NCBI RefSeq assembly: GCF_900231835.1
Contig: NZ_OCTN01000002.1
Location: 434,001 to 498,000, forward strand
Source of the DNA: Pontivivens marinum
Lineage (GTDB): Bacteria; Pseudomonadota; Alphaproteobacteria; Rhodobacterales; Rhodobacteraceae
DNA: 64,000 nucleotides
Direction: 5' to 3'
In this document: positions 7,535 through 16,147 of the stretch, in pieces
How the letters are laid out: the number at the start of each line of letters is the position of its first letter
Numbering within the stretch: the stretch's first letter is position 1
Position numbers and translations under genes: made by a program
Notes under the pieces: model-generated
What the model was told of the DNA's origin: nothing
The model's database searches: none
The model's input: only the letters and a program-made list of their open reading frames with translations

Positions 7535-8689
7535 TCAATTGTCGCTGTTCAGGGTCGCCCAGAAAACGCCCCCATTATCGATCGGCAGGAACCGGTCGTG
7601 CAGCTCATCCATAGTGGCGTCAGGGTCCAGATCCTCGAATAGATCAGGGTGCAGCCACTTGGCAAAGGCCTGCATCGCGACGAAGTGATACGGGCTGTTA
7701 TAGAACTGGTGATAAACGCTGTGGAAACGGCCGTTTTGCACGGCTTGCAGTTCGGACCAGCCCTCACGTGCGGCAAGTGCGGCCAAACGATCCTGAACCA
7801 CGTCATCCTGCGCGTTATAGCCGAACGGAACAGCCATTGTGCCCGGTGCGGCCTCGTCCCAGTTTGATCCGGTGCCGATGATAACCTCGGGGTCATCGGT
7901 AAACACGGCCTCTAGGCTGACATTACCGCCAAAGCCGGGGAACATGCGTGAGCCCCAGTTGCGCCCGCCAGCCAGATCGACCAAGCGGCCAAAGTTGGTC
8001 GCGCCGAATGTGCTGCAACAATTGTTGGGGTTATAACCGGCCGCCCGCTCGATAAAGACGACGGGACGATCCTCAACCGGAATTTGATCCACAACCGAAT
8101 AAATCCGCTGCATTTGGGCGGTATAGTAATCGGTGAACTCATCCGCGTTGTCACGCTCATCCAGAATACGGCCTAGTAGCTGGATCGAGGTGATGCTGTT
8201 CTGTGTCGGATCCTGACGGAAATCGACGAATACGGTGGCGACGCCTGCTTCCTCCAGCTTGTCGATGATGCCGCTTTCCTGTGCATTCATCAGGTTGCCG
8301 AGGTTCATCACCACCAGCTCCGCACCGGATGCGATCACCGCCTCCAGATTCCACTCGGCTGAGGCAGGGTTGCCAAGGCGCAGGATATCCGTCGCCTCAG
8401 GGTATAGCTCCTGATAGGCCAGCCACGCATCGGGATCATAGTTGATCATGTCGTCCTTCCAGCCGACGACACGCTCGAACGGATTCTCGCGGTCCAGCAA
8501 TGCCAGCGAGTAAATCAGCCGTCCCTCGCCCAACACAATCGCGCCGGGGTTGCGCTCAACCTCAACAGTACGACCTGCGATGTCGGTTACGGTGATTGTC
8601 TCTGCGCTTGCTGACGTGGCGGACACGGCGAGGGCCGTGCTGGCTGCGGTGGCGAAGCAGAGACTACGCATCAACTTAGTGACGTTCAT
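7535..8689 (-). CDS. Ferric-siderophore-type ABC transporter, periplasmic substrate-binding protein
   Basis: A 384-residue protein with a Sec signal peptide (MNVTKLMRSLCFATAAS, cleavage likely after SASA). It carries the FecB/FepB-like fold: ITVTDIAGRTVEVERNPGAIVLGEG at the start of lobe 1, then VIASGAELVVMNLG, and ERAAGYNPNNCCSTFGATNFG. The last stretch, with adjacent cysteines, sits where family members contact the ligand or close the cleft. It is the first gene of the operon binding protein-permease-ATPase-methyltransferase. GGAGAGAG lies just ahead of the ATG. Upstream is a copy of a motif shared with other iron genes of the window. The ligand is unknown; no lipobox is seen. Confidence 0.88.
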   Translation of the reverse strand: MNVTKLMRSLCFATAASTALAVSATSASAETITVTDIAGRTVEVERNPGAIVLGEGRLIYSLALLDRENPFERVVGWKDDMINYDPDAWLAYQELYPEATDILRLGNPASAEWNLEAVIASGAELVVMNLGNLMNAQESGIIDKLEEAGVATVFVDFRQDPTQNSITSIQLLGRILDERDNADEFTDYYTAQMQRIYSVVDQIPVEDRPVVFIERAAGYNPNNCCSTFGATNFGRLVDLAGGRNWGSRMFPGFGGNVSLEAVFTDDPEVIIGTGSNWDEAAPGTMAVPFGYNAQDDVVQDRLAALAAREGWSELQAVQNGRFHSVYHQFYNSPYHFVAMQAFAKWLHPDLFEDLDPDATMDELHDRFLPIDNGGVFWATLNSDN

Positions 8690-8706
8690 AGTCTCTCTCC
8701 AATTTT

Positions 8707-8725
8707 ACCGCAGCATTTCTGCGGT
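8707..8725 (-). promoter_or_regulatory. Small hairpin in the 5' leader of the ABC operon
   Basis: Perfect 7-bp stem ACCGCAG/CTGCGGT with loop CATTT, 18 nt ahead of the binding-protein start codon and next to its ribosome site. It could tune translation, but it is short and may be chance. Confidence 0.3.
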
Positions 8726-8735
8726 GCGCGGCTCA

Positions 8736-8763
8736 CCTAGCATGTCCGACTAAAACAGTAAAG
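8736..8763 (-). promoter_or_regulatory. Putative iron-responsive operator/promoter, copy A
   Basis: On the minus strand this reads TTTACTGTTTTAGTCGGAC followed by ATGCTAGG. It matches 24 of 28 positions with the segment at 25855-25882 in front of the TonB receptor operon, and its core (GACT, then TTTARTCGG) recurs at 19916-19937 before the siderophore-interacting protein gene. The TTTACT/TTGACT part is at a plausible -35 position and CTAGG near -10. Rhodobacterales are predicted to use an Iron-Rhodo box read by IscR; whether this is that box needs comparison with the published motif. Confidence 0.55.
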
Positions 8764-8873
8764 ATTTTCGAGACACTATTTTCAACAGGTTCAGCACCGC
8801 AATTTTTCATGTCGATTAAGCGATGCAGATGCTAATGCTCAAGGAAAGCGGCGCAATTTGACAAGGGTCCTAA

Positions 8874-9602
8874 ATGACGGAGATATCCTCACCAGAACTG
8901 CCGCGCGGCAAATGGGTTAGCATGATCCCGACATTGGGCGTCGTGGCCGCGTTGTGGACCTTTTCAAGCTGGGGCTATTACGCGCTGGTTGATCGTCTGG
9001 AGCTAGATAGCGGCTATAATGACGCGCCGTTCGTGTTCGCGGGCTATTACCTCGGCTGGGCGGCGCTGACACTGTTTCTATATCGGGCAATGCTAACTCA
9101 GCGCCTGTCGCAAGCTGTGCTGTCTGGTCATGTTATGGTTTTGCTGCCGATGCTGATCTGCTTTGGTGCGTTCGTAGTGTTTGTACTGCCGCTGTTCCCG
9201 AACGTTTCGGTTATCCGCGCGCCCGAGGACCCGCCCGAATTCATGTTTGCAACGGCGTGGTATTACCTGCCCAAATCGGCGGATATCCTGTTTCAGCAGG
9301 CAATCGTTGCTACGTTGATCCATCGCGCTGCGCAGTTGGGGCTGGGCCTGCGGGCGATATCTATTGCGATGGCGATCATGTTCGGAGGGTTCCACCTCGC
9401 GCTGGCGCTGGATGGTTTTACCGCAACCTATGTGATCCGGTTTAGCATCGCCGCCACGGCATTCGGTCTGGTGCTGCCCTATCTGTATCTGCGCATGCAG
9501 CACGGTTTTCGCTGGGCCTATGGCATCCATTGGTCGTTCTACATTCTGGATGCAGTCATTACCCATCTGGTGCTGGCCGCGCCGCCATGGGCGCAGTCGT
9601 AG
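8874..9602 (+). CDS. Membrane protein with degenerate CPBP (CAAX protease-like) motifs
   Basis: A 242-residue protein with about seven hydrophobic segments. The second half is reminiscent of the CPBP/Abi intramembrane metalloprotease family: a motif-1-like stretch FQQAIVATLIHR, a motif-2-like IMFGGFHLAL (F-X3-H) and a motif-3-like YGIHWSFYILD (His). The paired glutamates that normally start motif 1 (EEXXXR) are both glutamine here, so protease activity is doubtful. It stands alone on the plus strand, divergent from the iron ABC operon and closed by a hairpin. Without a database search the family call is tentative; it could simply be an unrelated membrane protein. Confidence 0.5.
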   Translation: MTEISSPELPRGKWVSMIPTLGVVAALWTFSSWGYYALVDRLELDSGYNDAPFVFAGYYLGWAALTLFLYRAMLTQRLSQAVLSGHVMVLLPMLICFGAFVVFVLPLFPNVSVIRAPEDPPEFMFATAWYYLPKSADILFQQAIVATLIHRAAQLGLGLRAISIAMAIMFGGFHLALALDGFTATYVIRFSIAATAFGLVLPYLYLRMQHGFRWAYGIHWSFYILDAVITHLVLAAPPWAQS

Positions 9603-9615
9603 CGTGGAATATGCA

Positions 9616-9637
9616 AAGGCCCGCAATTGCGGGCCCT
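9616..9637. terminator. Bidirectional hairpin between convergent genes
   Basis: The 18-nt perfect palindrome GGCCCGCAATTGCGGGCC (9618-9635) lies between the stops of the membrane protein (9602) and the VOC protein (9663). Flanking AAA and CTT extend the pairing slightly. A long T-tract is lacking. Confidence 0.55.
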
Positions 9638-9662
9638 TGGTCAATCGGTGGCGGTTGGGCGA

Positions 9663-10076
9663 TCAGGCGGCAAACAGGCCATCATAATCGGCAAAGCCCT
9701 TGATCTCGATCGGGTTGCCCGATGGGTCAAAGAAGAACATCGTGCGCTGCTCACCAGGCTCACCCTCGAACCGGATGACGGGCGGGATGTCAAAGGCGAT
9801 GCCCTTATCGCTCAGCCGCTGTGCCAGCTCTTTCCAATCATCCAGACGCAAGACCGCCCCCATATGCGGCATCATCACCATGTGATCACCAACCTTACCG
9901 GATCGTGTGGTTGGAAATGGCGTGCCCAGATGCATGGACAGCTGATGGCCAAAAAAGTCGAAATCGACCCAAGTGTCGGTCGAGCGCCCCTCGGCACAAC
10001 CCAGCACATCGCCGTAAAAGGCCCGTGTTTCATCAAGGTCGGTCACGTGGATCGCAAGGTGGAAAAGAGATTTCAT
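9663..10076 (-). CDS. VOC family protein (glyoxalase/dioxygenase superfamily)
   Basis: A 137-residue single-domain protein with two beta-alpha-beta-beta-beta repeats. The first opens with LFHLAIHVTDLDETRAFYGDVLG, with His7 in the usual first metal-ligand position, and the second closes with MFFFDPSGNPIEIKGF, where the glutamate in IEIKG is the usual last metal ligand. This is the glyoxalase/bleomycin-resistance/extradiol dioxygenase fold. The substrate cannot be read from sequence; length and GNPIEIKGF resemble uncharacterised VOC proteins rather than glyoxalase I. It is a single gene, transcribed toward the preceding membrane-protein gene. Confidence 0.85.
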   Translation of the reverse strand: MKSLFHLAIHVTDLDETRAFYGDVLGCAEGRSTDTWVDFDFFGHQLSMHLGTPFPTTRSGKVGDHMVMMPHMGAVLRLDDWKELAQRLSDKGIAFDIPPVIRFEGEPGEQRTMFFFDPSGNPIEIKGFADYDGLFAA

Positions 10077-10145
10077 GGGGTAGCTCCGTTAATCTAGATC
10101 GTCATAGGGCGCGGCGACGGTATGTTGATCACGTATAGCCCCCAT

Positions 10146-10607
10146 TCACGGCATATGCAGCGGCTGGTTTTCCAAAATGGTCTCCATCGCGAACAGGCCT
10201 GTGACTGTTTCCAGATCAACCTTGGCCGTTAGCCGCTGATAGACCTGATCGTAACCCGCCATCGAGGTTGTAACCACCTTGATCAGGTAATCCCAGTCAC
10301 CGCCAATCCTGTGGACCTCGACTATCTCGGGAATGGTGGCGAGGTGCTTGCGGAAGTCACGCATCCATCCCTCGCTATGCTGTCTGGTGCGGATCATCAT
10401 GAACACGGTCAGGTCCAAGCCGATCAGGTCTGAGTTCAGACGGGCGTGAAACCCCTCGATCACGCCCAACTCGGTCAGACGTTTGATCCGCCGCCAGCAT
10501 GCATTCTGGGACAGGCCTACCTCCGCCGCGACATCGCGCTGTGATAATGCGCCATCGCGTTGCAGGACGGTGAGAATTTTGCGGTCTATAGCATCTATAT
10601 CGATCAT
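10146..10607 (-). CDS. Lrp/AsnC family transcriptional regulator
   Basis: A 153-residue regulator. The N-terminal winged helix is DAIDRKILTVLQRDGALSQ followed by RDVAAEVGLSQNACWRRIKRL. The C-terminal RAM domain includes GGDWDYLIKVVTTSMAGYD, where such proteins bind amino acids. The gene is divergent from a class V aminotransferase with 68 bp between the starts, so it may control that enzyme in response to an amino acid. The intergenic AT-rich stretch around 10610-10655 could hold the binding site. Confidence 0.9.
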   Translation of the reverse strand: MIDIDAIDRKILTVLQRDGALSQRDVAAEVGLSQNACWRRIKRLTELGVIEGFHARLNSDLIGLDLTVFMMIRTRQHSEGWMRDFRKHLATIPEIVEVHRIGGDWDYLIKVVTTSMAGYDQVYQRLTAKVDLETVTGLFAMETILENQPLHMP

Positions 10608-10675
10608 ATGACCGAATAATACGATAAATCACGCAAAAACAAGTGATATAAATTGCTGATGAAGGGGTTATTCTG

Positions 10676-12151
10676 ATGGCTATATCCAAGAGAGAGCGCA
10701 AAATGACCCAAACTGCCAGCCAGACCCCGTTCGACCGGTTTCGTGCGAGCCTTCAATCCGACACTGTGATTGCGGATTTGACGGCAGGCTTGATCGGGCA
10801 TCACGCCACGATTGACGGGCCGTTGGGTAAAAAGCCGCTGATCTATGCAGATTACGTGGCATCTGGTCGCGCGCTGCGCCAGATCGAGGACTTTGTGCTG
10901 ACCGAGCTGCTGCCCTTTTATGCGAACAGCCACACCGAGGCCTCCTATGTCGGCGGCATGATGACCCGTCTGCGGCGTGAGGCACGTGATATTATTCGTG
11001 CGCAATGCAATGCCTCACAGGATCACGCGGTGATCTTTACCGGATCGGGTGCAACGGCTGGCATCAACCGCTTGGTACACCTGTTGGGATTGGCCGATGC
11101 TGTAGCGACGGATCAATCACCCGTTGTGCTGATCGGCCCGTATGAGCATCACTCGAACATCCTGCCATGGCGTGAAAGCGGCGCAGAGGTGATTGAGATT
11201 CCTGAGGCGCCGCGCGGTGGTCCTTGCCTCGATACCCTGCGTACAACATTGGACGCGGTGCAGGGTCGGCCGATCATCGGCGCGTTTTCTGCTGCCTCCA
11301 ACGTGACCGGCATTGTGACGGACGTTACCGCCGTGACCCGTATGCTAAAGGCGGCCGACGCAACTGTTATCTGGGATTATGCCGGTGCTGGTCCCTACCT
11401 GCCGATTGATCTGTGCCCTGCACCGGATGCACTAATTGATGCCGTTGTTATGTCGCCCCACAAATTCGTTGGCGGGCCGCAAGCCTCTGGCGTGATGATC
11501 GTGCGGCAGGATGCTGTGCTGGCCACGCGCCCAACTTTGCCGGGCGGCGGCACGGTCCGCTTCGTGTCGCCCATTGGCCATGATTACACAGGCAATGTTG
11601 AGGCGCGTGAGGAAGCAGGTACCCCGAACGTGATCGGCGATATCCGCGCCGCGCTGTGCCTGTTGGTCAAGGACGCCGTAACACAGGACTTCATCACCGA
11701 GCGGAACCGTGAAAACCGGGCGAAGGCAATGCAGGCATGGGCCGATCATCCGATGATTGAGCTGCTGGGCAATACCACCTGCGAACGCCTGCCGATTTTC
11801 TCGTTCCGGCTGCGCGATGGTAAGGGTGGATATGTGCACCAACAGCTCGTCACGCGCCTGCTGTCGGATTGCTTCGGCATTCAGGCCCGCGGAGGTTGCG
11901 CCTGTGCGGGGCCATATGTGCACCGCGTGCTGGGCATCAACGACGCCCAATCCGAGGAAATGCGTCAGGCGATCCTGTCCGGTCATGAGGTTGAGAAGCC
12001 CGGCTTTGTGCGCCTGAATTTCAGCTTCCTTGCCACAGATGCGGAGGTTGAAACGATCCTGACCTCGGTGATCGAGTTGGCAAATAGCGCCGCCCAGCAT
12101 ATCGCGGATTACAACTGCGATCCGGCCACGGCGATTTTCACGCCGGCCTAA
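10676..12151 (+). CDS. Class V aminotransferase (cysteine desulfurase-like PLP enzyme)
   Basis: A 491-residue PLP enzyme of the SufS/NifS-like superfamily. The Schiff-base lysine is in SPHKFVGG (Lys263), the PLP-binding aspartate in IWDYAGAGPYLP, and the substrate-loop region in PYEHHSNILPWRE. A C-terminal RGGCACAGPYVHR places cysteines where desulfurases keep the persulfide-forming residue. The protein is about 80 residues longer than SufS or IscS, mainly at both ends, and no Fe-S assembly genes are nearby, so the substrate is uncertain. A divergent Lrp regulator suggests an amino-acid link. ATG 10676 follows AGGGG; an alternative ATG at 10703 follows GAGAG. Confidence 0.85.
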   Translation: MAISKRERKMTQTASQTPFDRFRASLQSDTVIADLTAGLIGHHATIDGPLGKKPLIYADYVASGRALRQIEDFVLTELLPFYANSHTEASYVGGMMTRLRREARDIIRAQCNASQDHAVIFTGSGATAGINRLVHLLGLADAVATDQSPVVLIGPYEHHSNILPWRESGAEVIEIPEAPRGGPCLDTLRTTLDAVQGRPIIGAFSAASNVTGIVTDVTAVTRMLKAADATVIWDYAGAGPYLPIDLCPAPDALIDAVVMSPHKFVGGPQASGVMIVRQDAVLATRPTLPGGGTVRFVSPIGHDYTGNVEAREEAGTPNVIGDIRAALCLLVKDAVTQDFITERNRENRAKAMQAWADHPMIELLGNTTCERLPIFSFRLRDGKGGYVHQQLVTRLLSDCFGIQARGGCACAGPYVHRVLGINDAQSEEMRQAILSGHEVEKPGFVRLNFSFLATDAEVETILTSVIELANSAAQHIADYNCDPATAIFTPA

Positions 12152-12152
12152 G

Positions 12153-13088
12153 CTATACTGCGGCGCGGCCCCGTGAGCTGTGGTTCATCATAACCGCGCC
12201 AAAGCCGATCAGCGCAATGCCGAAACCCTCTAGTAACGAAGGGGTTTCGGCGAACCAAATCGCGCCCCAAATTGCAGCGAACCCCAGATATGCGGTGTCG
12301 AACACCCCAACAACCGGCGACGGGGTCAGTTGATAGGCCAACGCGACCAGCGTTGCGATCACGGCGAGCAATACGCCAAGGCCAATCGCAAAACTAACCT
12401 CGGCCAAGCCGAGCCTTGGCCAAATCGCAAAGACGAACTCCGACCCGAATTTCGGCTGGATCACTGTAAGCAAGGCCAATCCACCCAGGCTCAATGCGCA
12501 TAGACATATGTTCAGATTCAGGGCCATCGCGCCTGCTGATTCAGACTGGCAATAGCGCCACGTGATCGTACCGGCCATCGCATAGAATATCGCTGCGATC
12601 AGGGGCAGCAGGATTGAGGGGGTCAGGCTGCCCTCATGCGGGCCGACCAGCATGATGACCCCGCACAGGCTGGCGGCGATTGCGATCCAGCCTTGCCCCT
12701 CGATCCGCTCACCTGTCGTTGCCCAGGCCATCAGCGCCATCCAGACGGGGGTGGTGTAATAGCACGCCGCCGCCAATGCGAAGGACATTGATGGCAGTGC
12801 CGCGTAATAGGCCAGCCACATTGCCGCCATGCACAGCGACCGCGCCCAAACCCATCTGGCTTGGCGCATCCGCAGAGAGGAAATTCCGAAAAAGCAGCCA
12901 TAGGTGATTGCAATCAGCGGGGCGGCCACGGCGGAGCGCAACAGGGCAAGCTGCGCCAAGCCAAACTGCCCGCCCCATAATTTCACCAGTGCGTCCGAGA
13001 GGGAAAGCAGCAGCACCGCAATGATTATTGCGATGATACCGGTCGAATGCCCGCGCCGGTGCGTATTTATCTGATCTGTCCATGCCAT
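12153..13088 (-). CDS. EamA/DMT family transporter
   Basis: A 311-residue inner-membrane protein with ten predicted helices arranged as two EamA repeats. The first repeat contains ALLRSAVAAPLIA and the second GVFDTAYLGFAAIWGAIWFAETPS, a typical end of the DMT exporter repeat. Members export or import small metabolites such as amino acids or nucleosides; the substrate is not evident. It is divergent from a LysR gene 69 bp away, an arrangement in which the regulator often controls the exporter. Its stop lies 2 nt from that of the convergent aminotransferase gene. Confidence 0.88.
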   Translation of the reverse strand: MAWTDQINTHRRGHSTGIIAIIIAVLLLSLSDALVKLWGGQFGLAQLALLRSAVAAPLIAITYGCFFGISSLRMRQARWVWARSLCMAAMWLAYYAALPSMSFALAAACYYTTPVWMALMAWATTGERIEGQGWIAIAASLCGVIMLVGPHEGSLTPSILLPLIAAIFYAMAGTITWRYCQSESAGAMALNLNICLCALSLGGLALLTVIQPKFGSEFVFAIWPRLGLAEVSFAIGLGVLLAVIATLVALAYQLTPSPVVGVFDTAYLGFAAIWGAIWFAETPSLLEGFGIALIGFGAVMMNHSSRGRAAV

Positions 13089-13157
13089 GAGTGATGGAAA
13101 GCAGAGTTCGCCTGCGCCATAAAATGAGAAAACATGAAAAAAGGATGAGCTGACGGA

Positions 13158-14060
13158 ATGGATTACCGAAACCTGCCGCCGCTATCCCGTTTGCGCCCGT
13201 TCGAGGCCGCCGCGCGGCATGAGAATTTCACCGATGCAGCCGCAGAATTGGGGCTAACCCAAACCGCTGTCAGCAAGCAGATCGCCGCGCTGGAGCTGGA
13301 TCTGGGCGTTGCGCTGTTCGTTCGGCGAAACCGTGCTGTTTTCCTGACCGAGGAGGGGCGCTCCTTTGGCCAAGTGGTCAGTGGCGCCCTTGCCGAAATT
13401 GCAGCCGAGGCAATGCGCCTGCGTGGCGGGCGGCAGCCGGGGGGATTGGTGTTGCTGTGCCAGCACTGCGAGGCCTTCTATTGGTTGATGCCCCGCCTGT
13501 CGCGATTTCATGAACAACATCCGGGGCTGGAACTGCGCGTAGTCAGCACGATCGCCCCGTTGACCGAGGCGCAGGAGCCATTCGACGTCGCACTACAAAC
13601 ATCAGGGCGCGCATCGGGGTCGGCACGTCTTGCCTTTACCGCGTCGGATGAGGTGTTTCCGGTGGCAGCCCCCGATTATATCCCTGAGGGCGATCTGCCT
13701 CTTAGCGCCGATCAATTTAGCCGGTATACGTTGCTAATCCACCGTGTCATCCCGCAGGAATGGATGGAATGGCGCGACTGGTTCGCCGCCATTGGCCATC
13801 ACGGGCCAACTGACGGACGCACAATCCGCTTTGACAGCTTTCCACTGGTTCTACAGGCCGCTGTTTCCGGTCAGGGCATCGCCTTGGGCTGGGCACGCAC
13901 CGTTGAGGGGATGCTGGCGGAGGGAAAGCTGGTCAGGGTTTGCACCGAAAGCGTTCCGCGCCCGACCGATATTTCCGTATATCGTGGCCCCCGTCGCGGC
14001 GCACAGGCGGAAACGGAGGCCCTGATTTCATGGCTTCGGGATGAGCTGGATGTCAGCTAG
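13158..14060 (+). CDS. LysR-type transcriptional regulator (GcvA-like)
   Basis: A 300-residue regulator with an N-terminal helix-turn-helix (FTDAAAELGLTQTAVSKQI, residues 24-42) and a periplasmic-binding-like effector domain ending in the GcvA-type signature VLQAAVSGQGIALGW. AAGGATGAG precedes the ATG. It is divergent from the DMT transporter gene and most likely controls it and itself from the 69-bp gap. At its 3' end the stop codon overlaps that of znuB: the CTAG at 14057-14060 provides TAG on both strands. Confidence 0.92.
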   Translation: MDYRNLPPLSRLRPFEAAARHENFTDAAAELGLTQTAVSKQIAALELDLGVALFVRRNRAVFLTEEGRSFGQVVSGALAEIAAEAMRLRGGRQPGGLVLLCQHCEAFYWLMPRLSRFHEQHPGLELRVVSTIAPLTEAQEPFDVALQTSGRASGSARLAFTASDEVFPVAAPDYIPEGDLPLSADQFSRYTLLIHRVIPQEWMEWRDWFAAIGHHGPTDGRTIRFDSFPLVLQAAVSGQGIALGWARTVEGMLAEGKLVRVCTESVPRPTDISVYRGPRRGAQAETEALISWLRDELDVS

Positions 14061-14857
14061 CTGACCCGTAGGGCGCGCACTCCGCCAATGGCGCTGAGCA
14101 CAGCAAAGATCACTGCCGCAACGCACACGATTGACGGCCCTGCGGGTGTGTCCAGGTAATAGGCCGCGCGCAACCCGACAAAGGCCGAAATGCTGCCAAT
14201 CCCCGCGGCGACCAGCGCCATTCCCTCTGGCGTACGGCTCAACGGTCGTGCGGCGGCGGCCGGGATGATCAGCAAGGCCGCGATCAGCAATACGCCCACC
14301 ACCTTGATCGCCACGGCGACCGTCACTGCCAATGCCAGCGTTAGAACCAGTTGCTCTCGCTTTGGATTGATACGGCACGCATAGGCCAGATCCTCGTTCA
14401 GCGTGGCCGTTAGCAAGGATGACCAGCGCCAACAGATCAACGCAACCACGACAGCAGCCCCGCCCCAAATCACCATCAGATCACTGCGAGATACGGCCAA
14501 GATGTCGCCAAACAGATAGGCCATCAGATCAATTCGGATGCCTGACAGGAATGAGACAGCAACCAATCCGAACGCCAACGCCGAATGCGCCAGCACGCCC
14601 AGCAGCGTGTCCATCGCATATCCACGACCCGTCAACAGGTTCACCGTTAGCGCCATCAACAGGGCCACAACCATCGCGCCAGCAAAGACGGACATGGATA
14701 ATGCCAGCGACAGCGCAACGCCCAAAATCGCGGCATGTGCAGTTGCATCCCCGAAATAGGCCATGCGGCGCCACACCACAAAACAGCCCAACGGGGCCGC
14801 CGCCAGTGCCACACCGACGCCCGCCAATGTGGCGCGGATCATAAAATCATCTAGCAT
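14057..14857 (-). CDS. znuB: Zinc ABC transporter permease
   Basis: A 266-residue ABC-3 family permease with eight or so helices, forming the membrane channel of the high-affinity ZnuABC zinc importer. Family features include IRATLAGVGVALAAAPLGCFVVWRRMAYFGD (broken across the first loop), DATAHAAILGVALSL and VVGVLLIAALLIIPAAAARPL. Its ATG overlaps the znuC stop by one base, and it is the last gene of the zur-znuC-znuB operon. The gene ends convergently with the LysR gene, sharing CTAG. Confidence 0.92.
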   Translation of the reverse strand: MLDDFMIRATLAGVGVALAAAPLGCFVVWRRMAYFGDATAHAAILGVALSLALSMSVFAGAMVVALLMALTVNLLTGRGYAMDTLLGVLAHSALAFGLVAVSFLSGIRIDLMAYLFGDILAVSRSDLMVIWGGAAVVVALICWRWSSLLTATLNEDLAYACRINPKREQLVLTLALAVTVAVAIKVVGVLLIAALLIIPAAAARPLSRTPEGMALVAAGIGSISAFVGLRAAYYLDTPAGPSIVCVAAVIFAVLSAIGGVRALRVS

Positions 14858-15609
14858 TACTCTGCGGCCTCTGTTTGTCCGTGCTCATCACAATCATGGT
14901 GATGATGGTCGTGATCGTGGTCATGGCGATACAGGGCCAAGGCGCCCATTGTGCCCGTCCCGAATAGCGCGCGATATTCAGGGGCGGAGGCCACAACCTC
15001 GGGCGCGCCCTCGCAGCAAACATGTCCGTTCAGGCAAATCACGCGATCTGATGCGCTCATCACAACGTGCAGTTCGTGGCTGATCATCAAGACGGCGCAG
15101 CCTGTCTGCTGCCTAACCGTTTCGATCTGCCGGTAAAACGCTGCGGAGCCGGGTTGATCCAGCCCCTGCGTTGCCTCGTCCAACAGCAGTAGATGCGGTT
15201 TGCCGATCAACGCACGCGCCAGCAGAACCCGTTGGAACTGCCCACCAGATAGTCGTGACATCTGCGCCGTTGCCAGGTTCGGAACGCCGGCGTGGGCCAG
15301 GGCGTCCTGAATCGCAGCGGATGATATGCCACGGGGCAGCGCCAGAAACCGCGCGACGGTCATGGGCAATGTGGGATCGATATGCAGTTTCTGCGGCACA
15401 TATCCTATCCGAACATCCGCATTGCGGATGACCTGCCCTTTGGTTGGCTGTACGGCACCGATAATAGCACGCAGCAGGCTGGTTTTGCCCGAGCCATTTG
15501 GGCCTACAATGGTGACAATCTCACCTGCATTCACCGATAGCGAGACATGGGACAGCACGGTGTTCGCACCATAGCCGATGCTCAAATTCTCTACACTGAT
15601 CAAGCTCAT
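14857..15609 (-). CDS. znuC: Zinc ABC transporter ATP-binding protein
   Basis: A 250-residue ATPase with Walker A GPNGSGKTS (residues 37-45), signature MSRLSGGQFQR, Walker B LLLLDEATQGLD and the switch histidine in MISHELH. The C-terminus is a histidine/aspartate-rich tail (HDHDHDHHHHDCDEHG) that likely binds zinc, as in many ZnuC proteins. The ATG at 15609 overlaps the zur stop by 4 nt (ATGA); the longer upstream frame is only zur read in another frame. Transcribed with zur and znuB and probably repressed by Zur when zinc is plentiful. Confidence 0.92.
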   Translation of the reverse strand: MSLISVENLSIGYGANTVLSHVSLSVNAGEIVTIVGPNGSGKTSLLRAIIGAVQPTKGQVIRNADVRIGYVPQKLHIDPTLPMTVARFLALPRGISSAAIQDALAHAGVPNLATAQMSRLSGGQFQRVLLARALIGKPHLLLLDEATQGLDQPGSAAFYRQIETVRQQTGCAVLMISHELHVVMSASDRVICLNGHVCCEGAPEVVASAPEYRALFGTGTMGALALYRHDHDHDHHHHDCDEHGQTEAAE

Positions 15610-16118
15610 GCGTCCGGGTTCCCAACACATGCGGGGCAAATACCCTCGACCTCGACAACGGCGCGTTCGATTTGAAATCCGGCAGCGCGTGCTGCATCGC
15701 CAAGGGCGCTGCGGGTTTGGCCTGACTGGGCCTCCGCTACGGATTCGCAGAGGCGGCAAATCATAAAAGCTGGGGCATGGGCGGCATCAGGATGCGCGCA
15801 GGCGATAAAGGCGTTCAGGCGCTCAATCTTATGTGCCAAGCCATGCGTTACCAGAAAGTCCAGCGCGCGATAGGCGACAGGTGGCTGCGAGCCAAACCCG
15901 CTATCACGCAACCGATCCAGAATGACATATGCCCCTAATGCACGATGTTCTTGCAGCAATATTTCCAGGACCTTGCGCCGCACCGGAGTAAAGCGCAGCC
16001 CGTCCTGCGCGCAACGGGCCTCCGCCGCCGACAGCCCATCTGCAACGCAGGCAGAATGGTCGTGCCGCGCAAAGCCGAGAGGTGTTTCCTCAGGAATTTC
16101 GGGAGCGCCACTTGTCAT
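15606..16118 (-). CDS. zur: Zinc uptake regulator, Fur family
   Basis: A 170-residue Fur-family repressor. The winged-helix domain includes GLRFTPVRRKVLEILLQEHRA and a recognition region QPPVAYRALDFLVTHGLAHKIE, followed by a dimerisation domain with FIACAHPDAAHAPAFMIC. Two CXXC pairs (CRLC and CPAC) would hold the structural zinc. It is first in the zur-znuC-znuB operon and divergent from znuA. Two palindromic boxes lie in the 56-bp divergent gap; one overlaps its own start codon, so the gene is probably autoregulated. Confidence 0.93.
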   Translation of the reverse strand: MTSGAPEIPEETPLGFARHDHSACVADGLSAAEARCAQDGLRFTPVRRKVLEILLQEHRALGAYVILDRLRDSGFGSQPPVAYRALDFLVTHGLAHKIERLNAFIACAHPDAAHAPAFMICRLCESVAEAQSGQTRSALGDAARAAGFQIERAVVEVEGICPACVGNPDA

Positions 16119-16127
16119 ATTATCACA
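16113..16127. promoter_or_regulatory. Putative Zur operator overlapping the zur start
   Basis: TGTCATATTATCACA is palindromic at 12 of 15 positions and resembles the AT-rich alphaproteobacterial Zur box (roughly TGTTATATTATAACA). It covers the zur start codon and would block zur-znuCB expression. Confidence 0.65.
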
Positions 16128-16147
16128 TTTCTCTTACTGAGTACGAA

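Noticed and set aside
11432-12100. 222-codon minus-strand open frame within the aminotransferase gene
   Set aside because: Antisense to a PLP enzyme with intact motifs; no independent evidence.
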